Of a stretch of DNA of 64,000 bases, positions 25,919 to 35,330 are shown one piece after another. The DNA is taken from contig CAZSYL010000002.1 of assembly GCA_964610745.1 (NCBI GenBank), positions 1 to 64,000 of the forward strand, written 5' to 3'. How positions within the stretch are numbered: position 1 is the stretch's first letter; each line of letters opens with the position of its first letter. This stretch comes from SHLQ01 sp964610745 (GTDB lineage: Bacteria > Actinomycetota > Acidimicrobiia > Acidimicrobiales > SHLQ01). The position numbers were made by a program, and so were the translations under genes. The notes beneath the pieces were generated by a model. The model ran no database searches, was not told the origin of the DNA, and was given only the letters and a program-made list of their open reading frames with translations.

Positions 25919-26611
25919 GTGTCGAAATGCCATGATCCTCTGGTGGTTCATCTTCCTGAGTTATTGCCGGTCGTCCTCGTCCATGGGGGGCTCTACGACG
26001 AGCCCGCAATGACGGGTCAATCGTTCTGGATCGATTCGGGCGTTGCTCCGATGCTGCGAGGCCGAAATGTTGAGGTCATCATCCATCAGCGTCCTATAGA
26101 GCCAACGTCGTGGGTTGAAGAGGCAGAGGCCCTCGCCTCTACGATCGAGAAGTCTGGTCATGACCGAGTGGCCATCGTCGCTGGCTCAAACGGGTGCAGC
26201 GCCGCGCTTCGTCTGTTGCTCGACCGGCCCGAACTCGTCGCTCGTACCATGCTGTGCTGGCCCGCGACCGCAGGCGACCCGGTCATCGATCAGTTGGCAC
26301 GGATCATCATCGCCGATGCTCAGGGCGAAGAGGCGGCCGACCGACTTCTCGAGGGGTGGCCTATCCGGGGAACGACGAGCGAAGAGCTTGAGACCCTCGG
26401 TGGCGAACACGGCTCGGACATCGTGCTCTACCCATCGATGCCAGAGAACCAGGCGCACCGACGGTCGACACAAACCGAGCTGCTCACAACGATCCCGGGA
26501 ATCATCATGGTCGGCGGAGGGCCCGAGCCATTCGACGATTCATTTGCAGACTTCGTGGACGCGTATGTGAACCTCGTCGAAGCGTTCTCCAGAGCACACC
26601 ACGACGACTAG
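25919..26611 (+). CDS. Alpha/beta hydrolase fold protein
   Basis: A 230-residue protein with PVVLVHGGLYDEPA (oxyanion-hole HGG), the nucleophile elbow VAGSNGCSAALRLLL (serine in GSNG, with Ala in place of the usual first Gly), and a late MVGGGPEPFDDSFADFV containing a possible acid. This order fits alpha/beta hydrolases, but the substrate is unknown and the terminal His is not obvious. GTG 25919 is the most likely start. It converges on the DUF4870 gene ten bases downstream. Confidence 0.65.
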   Translation: MSKCHDPLVVHLPELLPVVLVHGGLYDEPAMTGQSFWIDSGVAPMLRGRNVEVIIHQRPIEPTSWVEEAEALASTIEKSGHDRVAIVAGSNGCSAALRLLLDRPELVARTMLCWPATAGDPVIDQLARIIIADAQGEEAADRLLEGWPIRGTTSEELETLGGEHGSDIVLYPSMPENQAHRRSTQTELLTTIPGIIMVGGGPEPFDDSFADFVDAYVNLVEAFSRAHHDD

Positions 26612-26621
26612 TGCGTCGTTG

Positions 26622-27086
26622 TTAGCTGCTGATGAACGGGATCGCCAACGGATACTCGAAACGTTCGCCTTTGCTCGCAGCGATCGCTCCCATGATCTCG
26701 AGGATGATCGAAACGATGATCAGCGCGAAAAACGTCAGAATCCCGATGAAGACTAGAAAGAGCACGGCCGAGATGATCAGCCCGATCAAGACCGTGAGCT
26801 GAAAGTTGAGTGCCTGGCGGGAGTGCTCCCGGATGAAGGGGTCGTTTGGGTAGACCAGGTAGCCAACCAACGGACCAACAAAGCCAAGGAAGAGCCCGGA
26901 GGCGTGAACAAGGGCAGCGATGGTCTTCGGGTCGCTCGCCGACGAGGACGTCGTCATGGGCACCGGTGGTGCCTGAGTCTCGGTCCACTGGGTCCCATCC
27001 CACCATCGCTGGTATCCGGAACCATCCGGGTACCAGCCTGGAGGATGTGCTGGTTGTTCCGTTGGGTCTGATCCGCCGTCCTGCAT
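26622..27086 (-). CDS. DUF2510-DUF4870 membrane protein
   Basis: A 154-residue protein. The N-terminal PPGWYPDGSGYQRWWDGTQWTE is a DUF2510 motif common in actinobacteria, probably a short protein-interaction module. After a Ser/Thr linker, a DUF4870 (Tic20-like) membrane domain follows with three to four helices and the hallmark HSRQALNFQ near residue 88. The function is unknown. ATG 27086. An 87-base gap separates it from the glmS-like gene, which ends upstream on the same strand. Confidence 0.78.
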   Translation of the reverse strand: MQDGGSDPTEQPAHPPGWYPDGSGYQRWWDGTQWTETQAPPVPMTTSSSASDPKTIAALVHASGLFLGFVGPLVGYLVYPNDPFIREHSRQALNFQLTVLIGLIISAVLFLVFIGILTFFALIIVSIILEIMGAIAASKGERFEYPLAIPFISS

Positions 27087-27173
27087 GTTCCCAGTATGAC
27101 AGGTCGCTCAAGCGAGCGTCATGGGTCGCTAGATGCGATTGCGCGAGAGCTTGCGCTCCAGGGCCGAATCTGG

Positions 27174-30100
27174 CTAGCTCCGCCAGCGGTCGGCCAGTTC
27201 CTGGATCGAGACCCACAAGAGGTCTCCAACCGCTTCTTGGCCAAGTCGGTCGATGCGGAAGGAGTCCTCGGTCTCGGTAACCGCTCCGTGCAAGGCGGAG
27301 TATCGATTCCGGTAACCCTGGAGAACACCGCGCATGACCTCAGGATCGAGTGTGTCGTGCAGATCGACGTGCAGGAGTGTCATGCCCGTGGTGTGGTTGT
27401 CTTTGACCTCGGGAATCATGATGATCGTGCGGCCGTCGCTGCGACCCTTTGAGACAAGCACTTCACGCTCGTCAGCGACACGCTGCTTGGTGCCACGCAA
27501 TGCCGGCGACTTGTCAGTCCGGCTCGGGATTGTCGCCGAGACACCTCCGCGATCGACGACGCTGATCGTGCCACCGGCATCGGATAGGTCGATGTCGTAT
27601 CGAGTCCAACCCGCAACCGAGGCAACGGCCGGGTCGAGGTTGGCGAGCGTTCGAATCGTTCCGTACGTGAGACTGTCCCGAGGCGTTCCCGTTTCGAGCA
27701 CCTCTGCAACCAGGGGGACCTCAAGCAAGGTCTCATCAGTTCGGGAGATGCCGACGGTAACGGTCTTAGCCTGATGCTTGATTGCATCGACCGGTCGAGT
27801 GAGCTCATCGATTGCACCACCGAGCGCGAAGGTTAAGTCTTCAATCACGACCGCTGGAGTACCCACCTTGCCGTATTCGGCTTGATAGCTATCGAGCGGT
27901 ACTGCTCCACTGGCATACCGAAAGCGACCCATGAGCTGCACCGCTGTCGACGCCTCGAGATGACCGTTCAGGGCCCCGACACGGACACTCTCGTTGAACT
28001 TGTGCTGAGCAGTCTCGATGCTCGGACGAATCTGTACCAGAAAGTCCTCACCCGACAGCGAGCCACGGGTTTCTTCGATCAGATGCTCGATTGCCGAACG
28101 AGCCTCACGGAGAGGATCAGCCTGAGCATCGATGGCGAGCGCTGCTTCATATCCGAAGAGGTGACCCACCACCGTCGACAAGACGAAGGCAAGACGCCGA
28201 TGGACGACCGGCACATAAATTACGTCGAGGGCAGAAGAGAACCTGGTCTCACCTTCGTTGGCAATGACGATCGGTGCTGACTTGTGCGCCCGGAAGATCT
28301 CGACTTCTTTGCCCACGTCATCAGCGGTCGAACCTTCGAGACCCGCGGCGCAGATCAAGATCATTGGCTCGGACGAGAGGTCGATGTGCTTCTTGTCCTC
28401 GGTTGAGTCCGCGGCGATCGACTTGTAACAAAGCTCGGACAGCTTGATTCGAAGTTCGCGAGCAGCGATCAGGTTGTAGCCGTTGCCAACGACCGCCCAG
28501 TAGCGACGCGATGGAGCGTGGGCGCTCGCTGCGCGCGCGATATCGCCGCGCTTGGCGATCGTCTCGGTCATTCGGTCGGGAAGGTCTCGCAGGTCAGCGA
28601 GGAGTTCTTGTCGGTCCGCTGGTTCTTCACGATCCGCGATCGCGAGATCGCCGATGGCGATAGCGAGAAGGAAGCCTGCGGCAATCTGGGCATAGAACGC
28701 CTTGGTCGAGGCAACACTCATCTCTACATCGCGGCCGTCGGAGGTGTAGAACACGCCTTCGGCGCGATCGGTCAGATCGCTACCGCGCCGGTTGACGATC
28801 GCGAGAACCGAGGCACCGCGCTGTTTGACGATATCGACCGTGCGGTTGGTGTCTGTGGTTGTACCGGACTGAGAGATCGCGATGATCAAGGAATCCGACA
28901 TGTCCTTGCGAAGTCCGAAGCCGCTGAGTTCAGTCGCGACCACAGCCTGCACGCTGATGTGGCCCTCGACCTCGTCGACGATCGATGCAGCTACGGCTTG
29001 ACCGGCAACAGCTGCCGTGCCCTGACCAATCACATAGATGTTGCGAATCTGTCCCGAGCTGATCTTCTCGGCCACCTGAGCCGGCATTGTCGACTCGGGC
29101 AGGGTCACGGTGAAGCGGCCATCGGTCTCGACGAGCTTGCCTCGAAGGGTCTTACGGAAGCTGCGGGGGGATTCGGAGATTTCCTTGAAGAGGTAGTGCT
29201 TGTAGTCGCCGCGATCGATATCGCGGGTCGTGACCTCGGCAATAGCGAGGTCGTCGTCACCAACCGGAAGGATTGTGCCGTCGTAGCCCACGCGCTCGAT
29301 CCCGGCGATGTCGCCAGCGTGTTCGCCCGACAGCCGCAGGATTTGGCCGCGGCTGGCACTTGGGTTGTCCGGGTTGGCCGGGGTCTCGCCGTCCATCCGC
29401 AAATAGTCGGTGGTCTCTTCGACGACGCCGTACGGCTCGGAGGCAACGATGTAGCTGTCCTCGGCGAGACCGACGTAGATCGACTGCCCGCTGCCACGTA
29501 GCGCGAGCAGCAGGTCGTTTGGAGCCTCTTCACTAGAGAGGCCGATCGCGACCGAACCCTCAAAGACCGAGACCGCGCGTCGGAAGGCTTCGGTGATGTC
29601 GTAGCCAGCTTCGAGGTGTTTCGACGTGAGGGTTGGGATGACCTTGGTGTCGGTGGTGATGTCGTCAGCGATGCAAAGCTCTTCGGAGCGGATCAAATCG
29701 CCATAGTTGTCAACGTCGCCATTGAGCACGGCGGTGCAGTACGGGCCGCTCTGGTCAGAGGTTTGGTCGGAGTTCACGGGGTGTGCGTTTGGCTCGGACA
29801 CGATGCCGACACTGGCCCAACGGGTGTGCCCGATCACGACGACCTCAGCGGTCGTATTGTCGAGCGCCTGTCGAAGCAGGCTGTCTTTACGGATACTGTT
29901 GCGCAGCGACGCGGTGTTGTCTCCGAGCTCGCCGATCTCGGCGGCCACCTTGTAAACAAAGCTCAAGCGCTCGCCCACGCGGCGAACAGCCGAGTCGGTG
30001 AAGAGTTCGGTTCGTTCTGCACGTGCGTCGAGCGCTGCAACGATCGCAGCATCGTCGAGATCGAGGCCATGGTTGCTGACCAGAAGGTGTAGACCAGCCG

Positions 30101-30611
30101 AGTCCCGGCCGCGGACTTCCATGCGGTCGAGCGCTGAGAGGGCCTGGTGAACAGAGAAGATTGCGTCGATACCAGCACCGTGTACGTCGCGCCCTCCGAG
30201 ATCGGAGACGACCTCGCCAGCACGAAGACGGTCGCGCTCAATCGCCCATGCTCCATCGCGAGCCGAGATGAGCAGTGCGTTGACGGCTTCGAGGTCGAGC
30301 GAGTCGACGGTGGCCTTCGAATCGAGGTCGGCTTCGAGCGCATCGAGATGAGAGTTCAGAACGCCCAGCTCCGAACGCAAGACATCGGACAGTCCCGGAT
30401 CGGAGAGCAGCAAGCGAAGCCCGGGTGTTCCCCGCAAAAGCGCGTCAGCAGTGGCCAGTCGCTCTGCGATATTGGCAAGCGGACCGTCAGCTTCTTCGAG
30501 TGCGACTCCGTCGAGTCCGTCAGCGGTTCCGCTGACAAGGCCCAGGATGTCGTCGCGGGTTGGAACCGCTCGGTTTGATGGGCGACGGATGACGGCGATA
30601 ATTCCGCACAT
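27174..30611 (-). CDS. Oversized GlmS-like glutamine amidotransferase/SIS isomerase
   Basis: A 1145-residue relative of glucosamine-6-phosphate synthase (normally ~610). MCGIIAV supplies the N-terminal nucleophile Cys2. About 140 mostly helical residues are inserted before RGRDSAG (167-173); GHTRWAS (261-267), NGDVDNY (297-303) and TDTKVI (320-325) complete the glutaminase. Linker KHYLFKEISESP (471-482), SIS1 (GQGTAAVAG, then ISQSGTTTDT) and SIS2 (GNGYNLIAA, then SELCY and DKKHIDL) follow. Residues ~850-1145 form an extra C-terminal domain I do not recognise, and the usual PRNLAKSVTVE end is absent. It lies downstream of glmM, so making glucosamine-6-phosphate for the cell wall is likely. ATG 30611. 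Confidence 0.82.
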   Translation of the reverse strand: MCGIIAVIRRPSNRAVPTRDDILGLVSGTADGLDGVALEEADGPLANIAERLATADALLRGTPGLRLLLSDPGLSDVLRSELGVLNSHLDALEADLDSKATVDSLDLEAVNALLISARDGAWAIERDRLRAGEVVSDLGGRDVHGAGIDAIFSVHQALSALDRMEVRGRDSAGLHLLVSNHGLDLDDAAIVAALDARAERTELFTDSAVRRVGERLSFVYKVAAEIGELGDNTASLRNSIRKDSLLRQALDNTTAEVVVIGHTRWASVGIVSEPNAHPVNSDQTSDQSGPYCTAVLNGDVDNYGDLIRSEELCIADDITTDTKVIPTLTSKHLEAGYDITEAFRRAVSVFEGSVAIGLSSEEAPNDLLLALRGSGQSIYVGLAEDSYIVASEPYGVVEETTDYLRMDGETPANPDNPSASRGQILRLSGEHAGDIAGIERVGYDGTILPVGDDDLAIAEVTTRDIDRGDYKHYLFKEISESPRSFRKTLRGKLVETDGRFTVTLPESTMPAQVAEKISSGQIRNIYVIGQGTAAVAGQAVAASIVDEVEGHISVQAVVATELSGFGLRKDMSDSLIIAISQSGTTTDTNRTVDIVKQRGASVLAIVNRRGSDLTDRAEGVFYTSDGRDVEMSVASTKAFYAQIAAGFLLAIAIGDLAIADREEPADRQELLADLRDLPDRMTETIAKRGDIARAASAHAPSRRYWAVVGNGYNLIAARELRIKLSELCYKSIAADSTEDKKHIDLSSEPMILICAAGLEGSTADDVGKEVEIFRAHKSAPIVIANEGETRFSSALDVIYVPVVHRRLAFVLSTVVGHLFGYEAALAIDAQADPLREARSAIEHLIEETRGSLSGEDFLVQIRPSIETAQHKFNESVRVGALNGHLEASTAVQLMGRFRYASGAVPLDSYQAEYGKVGTPAVVIEDLTFALGGAIDELTRPVDAIKHQAKTVTVGISRTDETLLEVPLVAEVLETGTPRDSLTYGTIRTLANLDPAVASVAGWTRYDIDLSDAGGTISVVDRGGVSATIPSRTDKSPALRGTKQRVADEREVLVSKGRSDGRTIIMIPEVKDNHTTGMTLLHVDLHDTLDPEVMRGVLQGYRNRYSALHGAVTETEDSFRIDRLGQEAVGDLLWVSIQELADRWRS

Positions 30612-30715
30612 GAAAGCTCTCTTTCAATAAGCACGCGCGAGGTGCTCAGCTCGGTTCCCAGTGTAGAAACCTGGGCGGTTGGACGGGGGGTACCCCTGCA
30701 CCTTTGCGCACGGGC

Positions 30716-30737
30716 AGAAAAGCCCTTGTAAAGGCTT
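30716..30737 (-). terminator. Small hairpin with T run downstream of glmM
   Basis: On the minus strand AAGCCTTT-AC-AAGGGCTT (one mismatch) is followed by TTCT. It lies about 35 bases past the glmM stop and 105 before the glmS-like start, so it could separate their transcripts. The stem is modest. Confidence 0.4.
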
Positions 30738-30771
30738 GCGTACGGGGCTAACTAAACGGTTGTCTCTTGGA

Positions 30772-32103
30772 TCAGTTGGTTGGTGGGTTGGCGAGTGACT
30801 CGACGGCGTCGGCGAGACGCTCCGCCGAAGCTGTGGCGACCTCGGCAGTTTCGGCCTCGACCATGACCCGGACAACCGGTTCGGTTCCGGATTCTCGAAT
30901 CAGGACTCGGCCGCTGCTACCAAGACGTGCTTCCTCGGCGTTGACCGCTGAGGTCAGCTTGCTGGACAGGTCTGGGATCTTCTCGGCTGTTCGTACGTTC
31001 AGTAGTACCTGGGGCAGCCGATCCATGACCTCGGAGGCCCAGGTTCCCAAGTCGACGCCGCGTCGCTTCACAGCGTCGAAGAGTTGAACCGCGGTGAGGA
31101 CGCCGTCGCCGGTCGTAGCGAGATCCCGATGGATCACGTGGCCCGACTGTTCACCACCGAGTGAGTGCCCTCCAGCGTCGAGGGCTTCGAGGACATAGCG
31201 GTCGCCGACGGGCGTCTCGACCATGGCGATCCCGTAGGAGTCCATGGCTCGCCGGAACCCTAGATTGGCCATCACGGTGATCACGACCGTGTCGTTGGCG
31301 AGCATGCCGCGTTCACGTCGATCGAGTGCGCTCATAGCAATGATGCGGTCGCCATCGATCAGCACGCCGTCACCCCCGACCGCTGCAATGCGGTCGGCGT
31401 CCCCATCGAATGCAAAGCCAGCCGCCGCGCCGTGCTCAAGGACCGCCGCTGTCAGGAATTCAGGATGGGTGGATCCGACACCTGCGTTGATGTTCTGCCC
31501 ATCTGGTTGATCTGCGAGGCCGACGATGGTGGCTCCGAGTTGTTCGAAGATCCGCTGAGCAGTCGTCGACGCCGAACCGTTGGCCGAATCGAGCACGACC
31601 GTGCTGCCGTCGAAACGCCGACCGTCGATCGATGCAATGACCGCATCGATGTAGCGGTCGATCGACCCTTCTGTCACGACAGGCGTAGCTGCAACAGCTG
31701 GGTATCCAGCCGCGTGAGCGTCATCGAGTTGACGCTGGATGACGTCTTGATCTGCGTCGGAGAGCTTGAGACCACCTGCGGAGAACAGCTTGATCCCATT
31801 GTCCTGCCAAGGGTTGTGCGATGCCGACAGCATCGCGCCGGGAAGGTTGTCGGCGTTACAAATCCAGGCAACTGCGGGTGTGGGTACAACACCGAGGTCG
31901 CGAATCGCTACGCCCTCACCAGCCGCGCCTTCGGCGAACGCCTGCTGAAGAACAGGACCAGATTCGCGGGTATCGCGGCCGATAACGATCGTCTCGCCAT
32001 CGAGTGTTCGCGCTGAAGCAGCACCCAACGCTCGAGCGAACTCGACCGTCAGCTGAGTAAACGCCTCAGCCCGAACTCCATCTGTCCCAAATTGGAGACG
32101 CAT
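30772..32103 (-). CDS. glmM: Phosphoglucosamine mutase
   Basis: A 443-residue alpha-D-phosphohexomutase converting glucosamine-6-phosphate to glucosamine-1-phosphate for UDP-GlcNAc. RLQFGTDGVR opens the protein, S95 in SASHNP is the phosphoserine, DGDADR (233-238) binds Mg, GGEQSGH reads the sugar, and RESGTEP near the C-terminus holds the phosphate. Length is standard. ATG 32103. It lies between rpsI and the GlmS-like gene on the same strand, a familiar actinobacterial arrangement. The 112-base gap to rpsI holds a 6-bp hairpin (32179-32194) with no T run. Confidence 0.94.
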   Translation of the reverse strand: MRLQFGTDGVRAEAFTQLTVEFARALGAASARTLDGETIVIGRDTRESGPVLQQAFAEGAAGEGVAIRDLGVVPTPAVAWICNADNLPGAMLSASHNPWQDNGIKLFSAGGLKLSDADQDVIQRQLDDAHAAGYPAVAATPVVTEGSIDRYIDAVIASIDGRRFDGSTVVLDSANGSASTTAQRIFEQLGATIVGLADQPDGQNINAGVGSTHPEFLTAAVLEHGAAAGFAFDGDADRIAAVGGDGVLIDGDRIIAMSALDRRERGMLANDTVVITVMANLGFRRAMDSYGIAMVETPVGDRYVLEALDAGGHSLGGEQSGHVIHRDLATTGDGVLTAVQLFDAVKRRGVDLGTWASEVMDRLPQVLLNVRTAEKIPDLSSKLTSAVNAEEARLGSSGRVLIRESGTEPVVRVMVEAETAEVATASAERLADAVESLANPPTN

Positions 32104-32215
32104 AATCGCCTTCCGCTAGCTCGCAGCTGCGAAGCCGGTGCGAGCGGACGCGGCCTCCGGCCAACTGCCGAGCATCGAGAGCCCGCTAGGGCTCGGATTG
32201 CGACCGCAGCGCAAA

Positions 32216-32611
32216 TTAGCGCTTGCTGTACTGAGGTGCCTTACGAGCTTTCTTGAGGCCGTACTTCTTGGATTCCTTCTTGCGGGAATCGCGAGTAAGG
32301 AAGCCAGCCTTCTTCAGCGAGTCACGGAACTCAGGATCAACCTCGAGGAGTCCGCGAGCAATGCCGAGGCGCATCGCGCCAGCCTGACCGGTTGGTCCGC
32401 CGCCGTGCATGGTGACGCTGACATCCCAGTTGCCCTCGGTCTCGGTGACACGGAATGGCTCGGAAAGCTGCTGACGGTGCACAGCGCTTGGGAAGTAGTC
32501 CTCAAGGGTGCGACCGTTCACGGTCATGGTCCCGTCACCGGGGACGAGACGAACTCGGGCGACTGCACGCTTGCGGCGGCCAGTGGTCTGGATTGGGGTG
32601 GTAGTTGCCAT
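32216..32611 (-). CDS. rpsI: 30S ribosomal protein S9
   Basis: 131 residues, with TTGRRKRAVARVRLVPG near the start and the invariant C-terminal basic tail KYGLKKARKAPQYSKR that reaches the P-site tRNA. ATG 32611 lies 28 bases after the rplM stop, the standard rplM-rpsI pair. Confidence 0.97.
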   Translation of the reverse strand: MATTTPIQTTGRRKRAVARVRLVPGDGTMTVNGRTLEDYFPSAVHRQQLSEPFRVTETEGNWDVSVTMHGGGPTGQAGAMRLGIARGLLEVDPEFRDSLKKAGFLTRDSRKKESKKYGLKKARKAPQYSKR

Positions 32612-32639
32612 GATCTTTAGTTCTTCCTATGCCCGGAGC

Positions 32640-33089
32640 CTATGCCCGATTACGAGCGTGTTCGAATACGAGTGGCTGCGGATTCTGCGCCGCGTGCGGA
32701 TGCTCGGGCCCGCTATATACCTTGAGCTTCGTGATCTGTTGACGTCCAAGACGAGTCTTTGGGATCATGCCCCGGATGGAACGGGTGACCGCCTGAGCTG
32801 AATCCTTCGACATCTCCTCGGCGTACGTGCTCTCTTTGAGCCCACCCGGATAACCGGAGTGGCTATAGACCATCTTGCGCTCGGCCTTGTTGGAGGTGAG
32901 AACGATCTTGTCGGCGTTCACGATGATGACGTGATCGCCAGTGTCGAGGTTGGGGGTGTAGGTCGGCTTGTGCTTGCCGCGCAGGATGGTCGCGACCTCA
33001 GTGGCGAGGCGACCGAGCACCATTCCTTCGGCGTCGACAATGTGCCATGAACGCTCGATTTCGGATGCTTTGGGGGTGGTGGTGTTCAT
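32640..33089 (-). CDS. rplM: 50S ribosomal protein L13
   Basis: 149 residues; RSWHIVDAEGMVLGRLATEVA, LRGKHKPTYTPNLDTGDHVIIVNADK and GMIPKTRLGRQQI are diagnostic. ATG 33089 is chosen because AGGAG lies nine bases upstream; the frame is open to 33116. Its promoter should lie in 33090-33184, beside a tandem repeat. truA, normally next upstream in this gene series, is about 3.8 kb away. Confidence 0.97.
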   Translation of the reverse strand: MNTTTPKASEIERSWHIVDAEGMVLGRLATEVATILRGKHKPTYTPNLDTGDHVIIVNADKIVLTSNKAERKMVYSHSGYPGGLKESTYAEEMSKDSAQAVTRSIRGMIPKTRLGRQQITKLKVYSGPEHPHAAQNPQPLVFEHARNRA

Positions 33090-33184
33090 TTCCGGCTCCT
33101 GGAGGGCCGCGGACAAGTGGCGGCTCAGTACGAACGACGAGTCTACGAGGGCTCCACGTACAAACCAATACGCGAGCGCGTTGA

Positions 33185-33264
33185 TTTCGCTTGCGAAATA
33201 GATGTCACAGATTTTGCTGGCGAAATAGATGTCACAGATTTCGCATGCGAGTAGATGTCACAGA
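33185..33264. repeat. Three tandem 26-27 bp repeats
   Basis: Units 33185-33211, 33212-33238 and 33239-33264 each have a short palindromic part (TTTCGCTTGCGAAA in the first, TCGCATGCGA in the third) followed by TAGATGTCACAGA. They lie between the divergent rplM and response-regulator genes, 95 bases before the latter. Possible protein-binding array or repeat element; too few and too closely spaced to be CRISPR. Confidence 0.8.
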
Positions 33265-33358
33265 TGCGATGGCCCGTCGCCATTGGTGTTCTTACGAAGT
33301 CGCGAACAGCGGGGGAACGATCGCCACACGAGTAGGGTTATTAACTACCGTGAAGAAT

Positions 33359-34042
33359 ATGTCAACGATTCTCGTAGTAGACGACGAACCCATGGTTCGT
33401 GAAGTCCTCTCCCAATACCTCGCCGCTGATGGCTTTACTGTCGTCGAGGCAGGCGATGGAGACGCCGCTGTCGCCGCCGTCACCGACCACAACCCCGAAC
33501 TGGTCCTTCTCGACCTCATGCTTCCAAAGCGCAATGGTCTCGACGTGCTCAGCTTCATTCGAAGCACATCGCAGCTTCCGGTCATCCTTCTCACCGCCCG
33601 AGGCGAAGAATCCGATCGGGTTCGTGGTCTCGAGGCCGGTGCGGACGACTACGTGGTCAAGCCATTCTCAGCCCGTGAGGTCGTTGCGCGAGTGCGCTCG
33701 GTCTTGCGACGGAGCACCGAAGTGAACTCTGCGGCCGACATGATCACCGAGTTCGGCGACGTGACCGTCGATCCCGCCCGCTGGGTCGTGTCGAAGGCAG
33801 GAAAGACCCTCGAACTGCCACGCAAGGAGTTCGAGTTGTTGAACTGCTTCCTCGCCCACCCCGGCGAGGCGCTTACCCGTGAGGACCTTCTTCAGAAGGT
33901 CTGGAGTAGTTCCACCGAATGGCAGGACCCGTCGACGGTCACCGTCCACGTACGTCGCCTCCGCGGCCGCTTGGAGACCGACCCATCAAAGCCTGAACAT
34001 CTCGTTACTGTGTTTGGCGTGGGATACCGATTCGATCCATGA
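33359..34042 (+). CDS. OmpR-family response regulator
   Basis: A 227-residue two-component regulator. The receiver domain has VVDDEP, phospho-acceptor D52 in LLDLMLPKRNG, LLTAR and the lysine in YVVKPFS. The C-terminal winged helix contains LPRKEFELLNCFLAHPGEALTREDLLQKVW, VTVHVRRLRGRLE and VFGVGYRF. ATG 33359 (MSTILVV) is preferred; GTG 33350 is in frame. The frame stays open through the tandem repeat upstream but that part is unlikely to be translated. The stop overlaps the histidine kinase start (ATGA). Confidence 0.9.
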   Translation: MSTILVVDDEPMVREVLSQYLAADGFTVVEAGDGDAAVAAVTDHNPELVLLDLMLPKRNGLDVLSFIRSTSQLPVILLTARGEESDRVRGLEAGADDYVVKPFSAREVVARVRSVLRRSTEVNSAADMITEFGDVTVDPARWVVSKAGKTLELPRKEFELLNCFLAHPGEALTREDLLQKVWSSSTEWQDPSTVTVHVRRLRGRLETDPSKPEHLVTVFGVGYRFDP

Positions 34043-35280
34043 GCCAAAAAGCGGTTCAGCAAGCCCAAAAGACCGGCGAGACTCCCTGGCCACAGTTTCT
34101 TATCGCGCTCGCTGTTATTGCCTCGATGGCCGGTCTCGCAACGGTCGTCGGAGCCGAGATCACCATGGGCGACACCATGGCCGAGGAACGCAACCAACTC
34201 ATTGCGCTGCTCGTCTCAATCGGTGCCGCAGCGGTGGCAATCACCGTGATCTTTCGACTCTTCGCTCCCAGTTCCCTGACCCAGCGAATGATCGTCGCAG
34301 CGATTTCGGGTCCCGTCATCATTGCGTCGGCCTTCATTGCAGGTTCCCGGTCGACACTGCTAGGTGACGACACCAGCCTCACGTTCCTCTTGCTTCTCCT
34401 CGCGTTCGCGACCGTGCTTGGTATCGGAGTGACCTACACGCTCGCCCGGCCGCTAACCAACGATCTCGCAGCTCTGACCCAGGTCGCGATGAGGGTTGGT
34501 GATGGCGATCTCGAGGCGCGCGCAGATCTTGAACGCATCGATGAAGTCGGCGAACTCTCGAGCGCAATCGACGCCATGGTCAATCAGATTTCGTCATCGA
34601 ACAAGGCGCGAGAAGAGGCCGAGCGCGAGCGCTCGGTCACTCTGGCATCGCTGAGTCATGACGCTCGAACTCCGCTGACGTCGATGAGGCTTGCGACCGA
34701 GGCCCTGCTCGATGGTGTTGCTCCAGACCCTGAGCGGTACCTGAAGACGATCGAGGCCGACCTGACCGCGGTCGAAACTCTCATCACCGATCTGTTTACG
34801 ATCGGCCAACTCGAAGCCGGTCGTTACCAGCTGTCCGCGGTTCCGGTCGACGCCGTGAGCTCGGTAAACGAGGTGGTCGACCGTATGTCTCTCATCGCTG
34901 GCAACAAAAACATCGATCTTCACGTCAACGGACCGGACAGCCTTCGAGTTACCGCCGACCCCCAACAGCTTGACCGGGTTCTCCAGAACCTCGTCAGCAA
35001 CGCCGTCCGCCACTCCCCAAGCGACGAGCAGATCTCCATCGAGATAGACAGTGATTCCCGGCGCATCTCGGTGCTCGATCAGGGAACGGGCTTCCCTGCC
35101 GACTTCACTGAAGAAGCGTTTCAGCCCTTCCGCCGCCACGACGAGGCGCGTGAACGCGCTCAGGGCGGAGCGGGCCTCGGCCTGGCCGTGGCCAAAGGCA
35201 TCGTCGAGGCGCTCAACGGGCGCATTTGGGCCGACCCTGGCCCCGGAGGCGCAGTCCACATCGAACTTCAGGCCGCCTGA
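34039..35280 (+). CDS. Membrane sensor histidine kinase
   Basis: A 413-residue kinase paired with the preceding regulator. Four hydrophobic segments (about residues 20-40, 54-74, 84-102, 113-135) precede a HAMP domain (137-190). The phosphorylated H207 lies in SHDARTPLTS, where the common HELRTPL reads HDARTPL. QNLVSNAVRHSP is the N box, VLDQGTGFP G1 and GGAGLGLAVAKGIV G2. The loops between helices are very short, so it may sense a membrane state rather than a periplasmic ligand. Target genes are unknown; the hydrolase gene follows 50 bases later. Confidence 0.88.
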   Translation: MSQKAVQQAQKTGETPWPQFLIALAVIASMAGLATVVGAEITMGDTMAEERNQLIALLVSIGAAAVAITVIFRLFAPSSLTQRMIVAAISGPVIIASAFIAGSRSTLLGDDTSLTFLLLLLAFATVLGIGVTYTLARPLTNDLAALTQVAMRVGDGDLEARADLERIDEVGELSSAIDAMVNQISSSNKAREEAERERSVTLASLSHDARTPLTSMRLATEALLDGVAPDPERYLKTIEADLTAVETLITDLFTIGQLEAGRYQLSAVPVDAVSSVNEVVDRMSLIAGNKNIDLHVNGPDSLRVTADPQQLDRVLQNLVSNAVRHSPSDEQISIEIDSDSRRISVLDQGTGFPADFTEEAFQPFRRHDEARERAQGGAGLGLAVAKGIVEALNGRIWADPGPGGAVHIELQAA

Positions 35281-35330
35281 TTTCAGCACCGTGCGGGCCA
35301 CGACCGGCGGGTCGACTACGATGCGAATCG

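Noticed and set aside
30612..30771. glmS ribozyme upstream of the GlmS-like gene
   Set aside because: I could not find the conserved core of the ribozyme, and the region contains a modest terminator instead.
33185..33264. CRISPR array
   Set aside because: Only three units, contiguous without spacers, and no cas genes in the window.
33191..33358. N-terminal extension of the response regulator through the tandem repeats
   Set aside because: The translated repeat gives Cys/Arg-rich nonsense, whereas MSTILVVDDEP is a typical receiver start at 33359.
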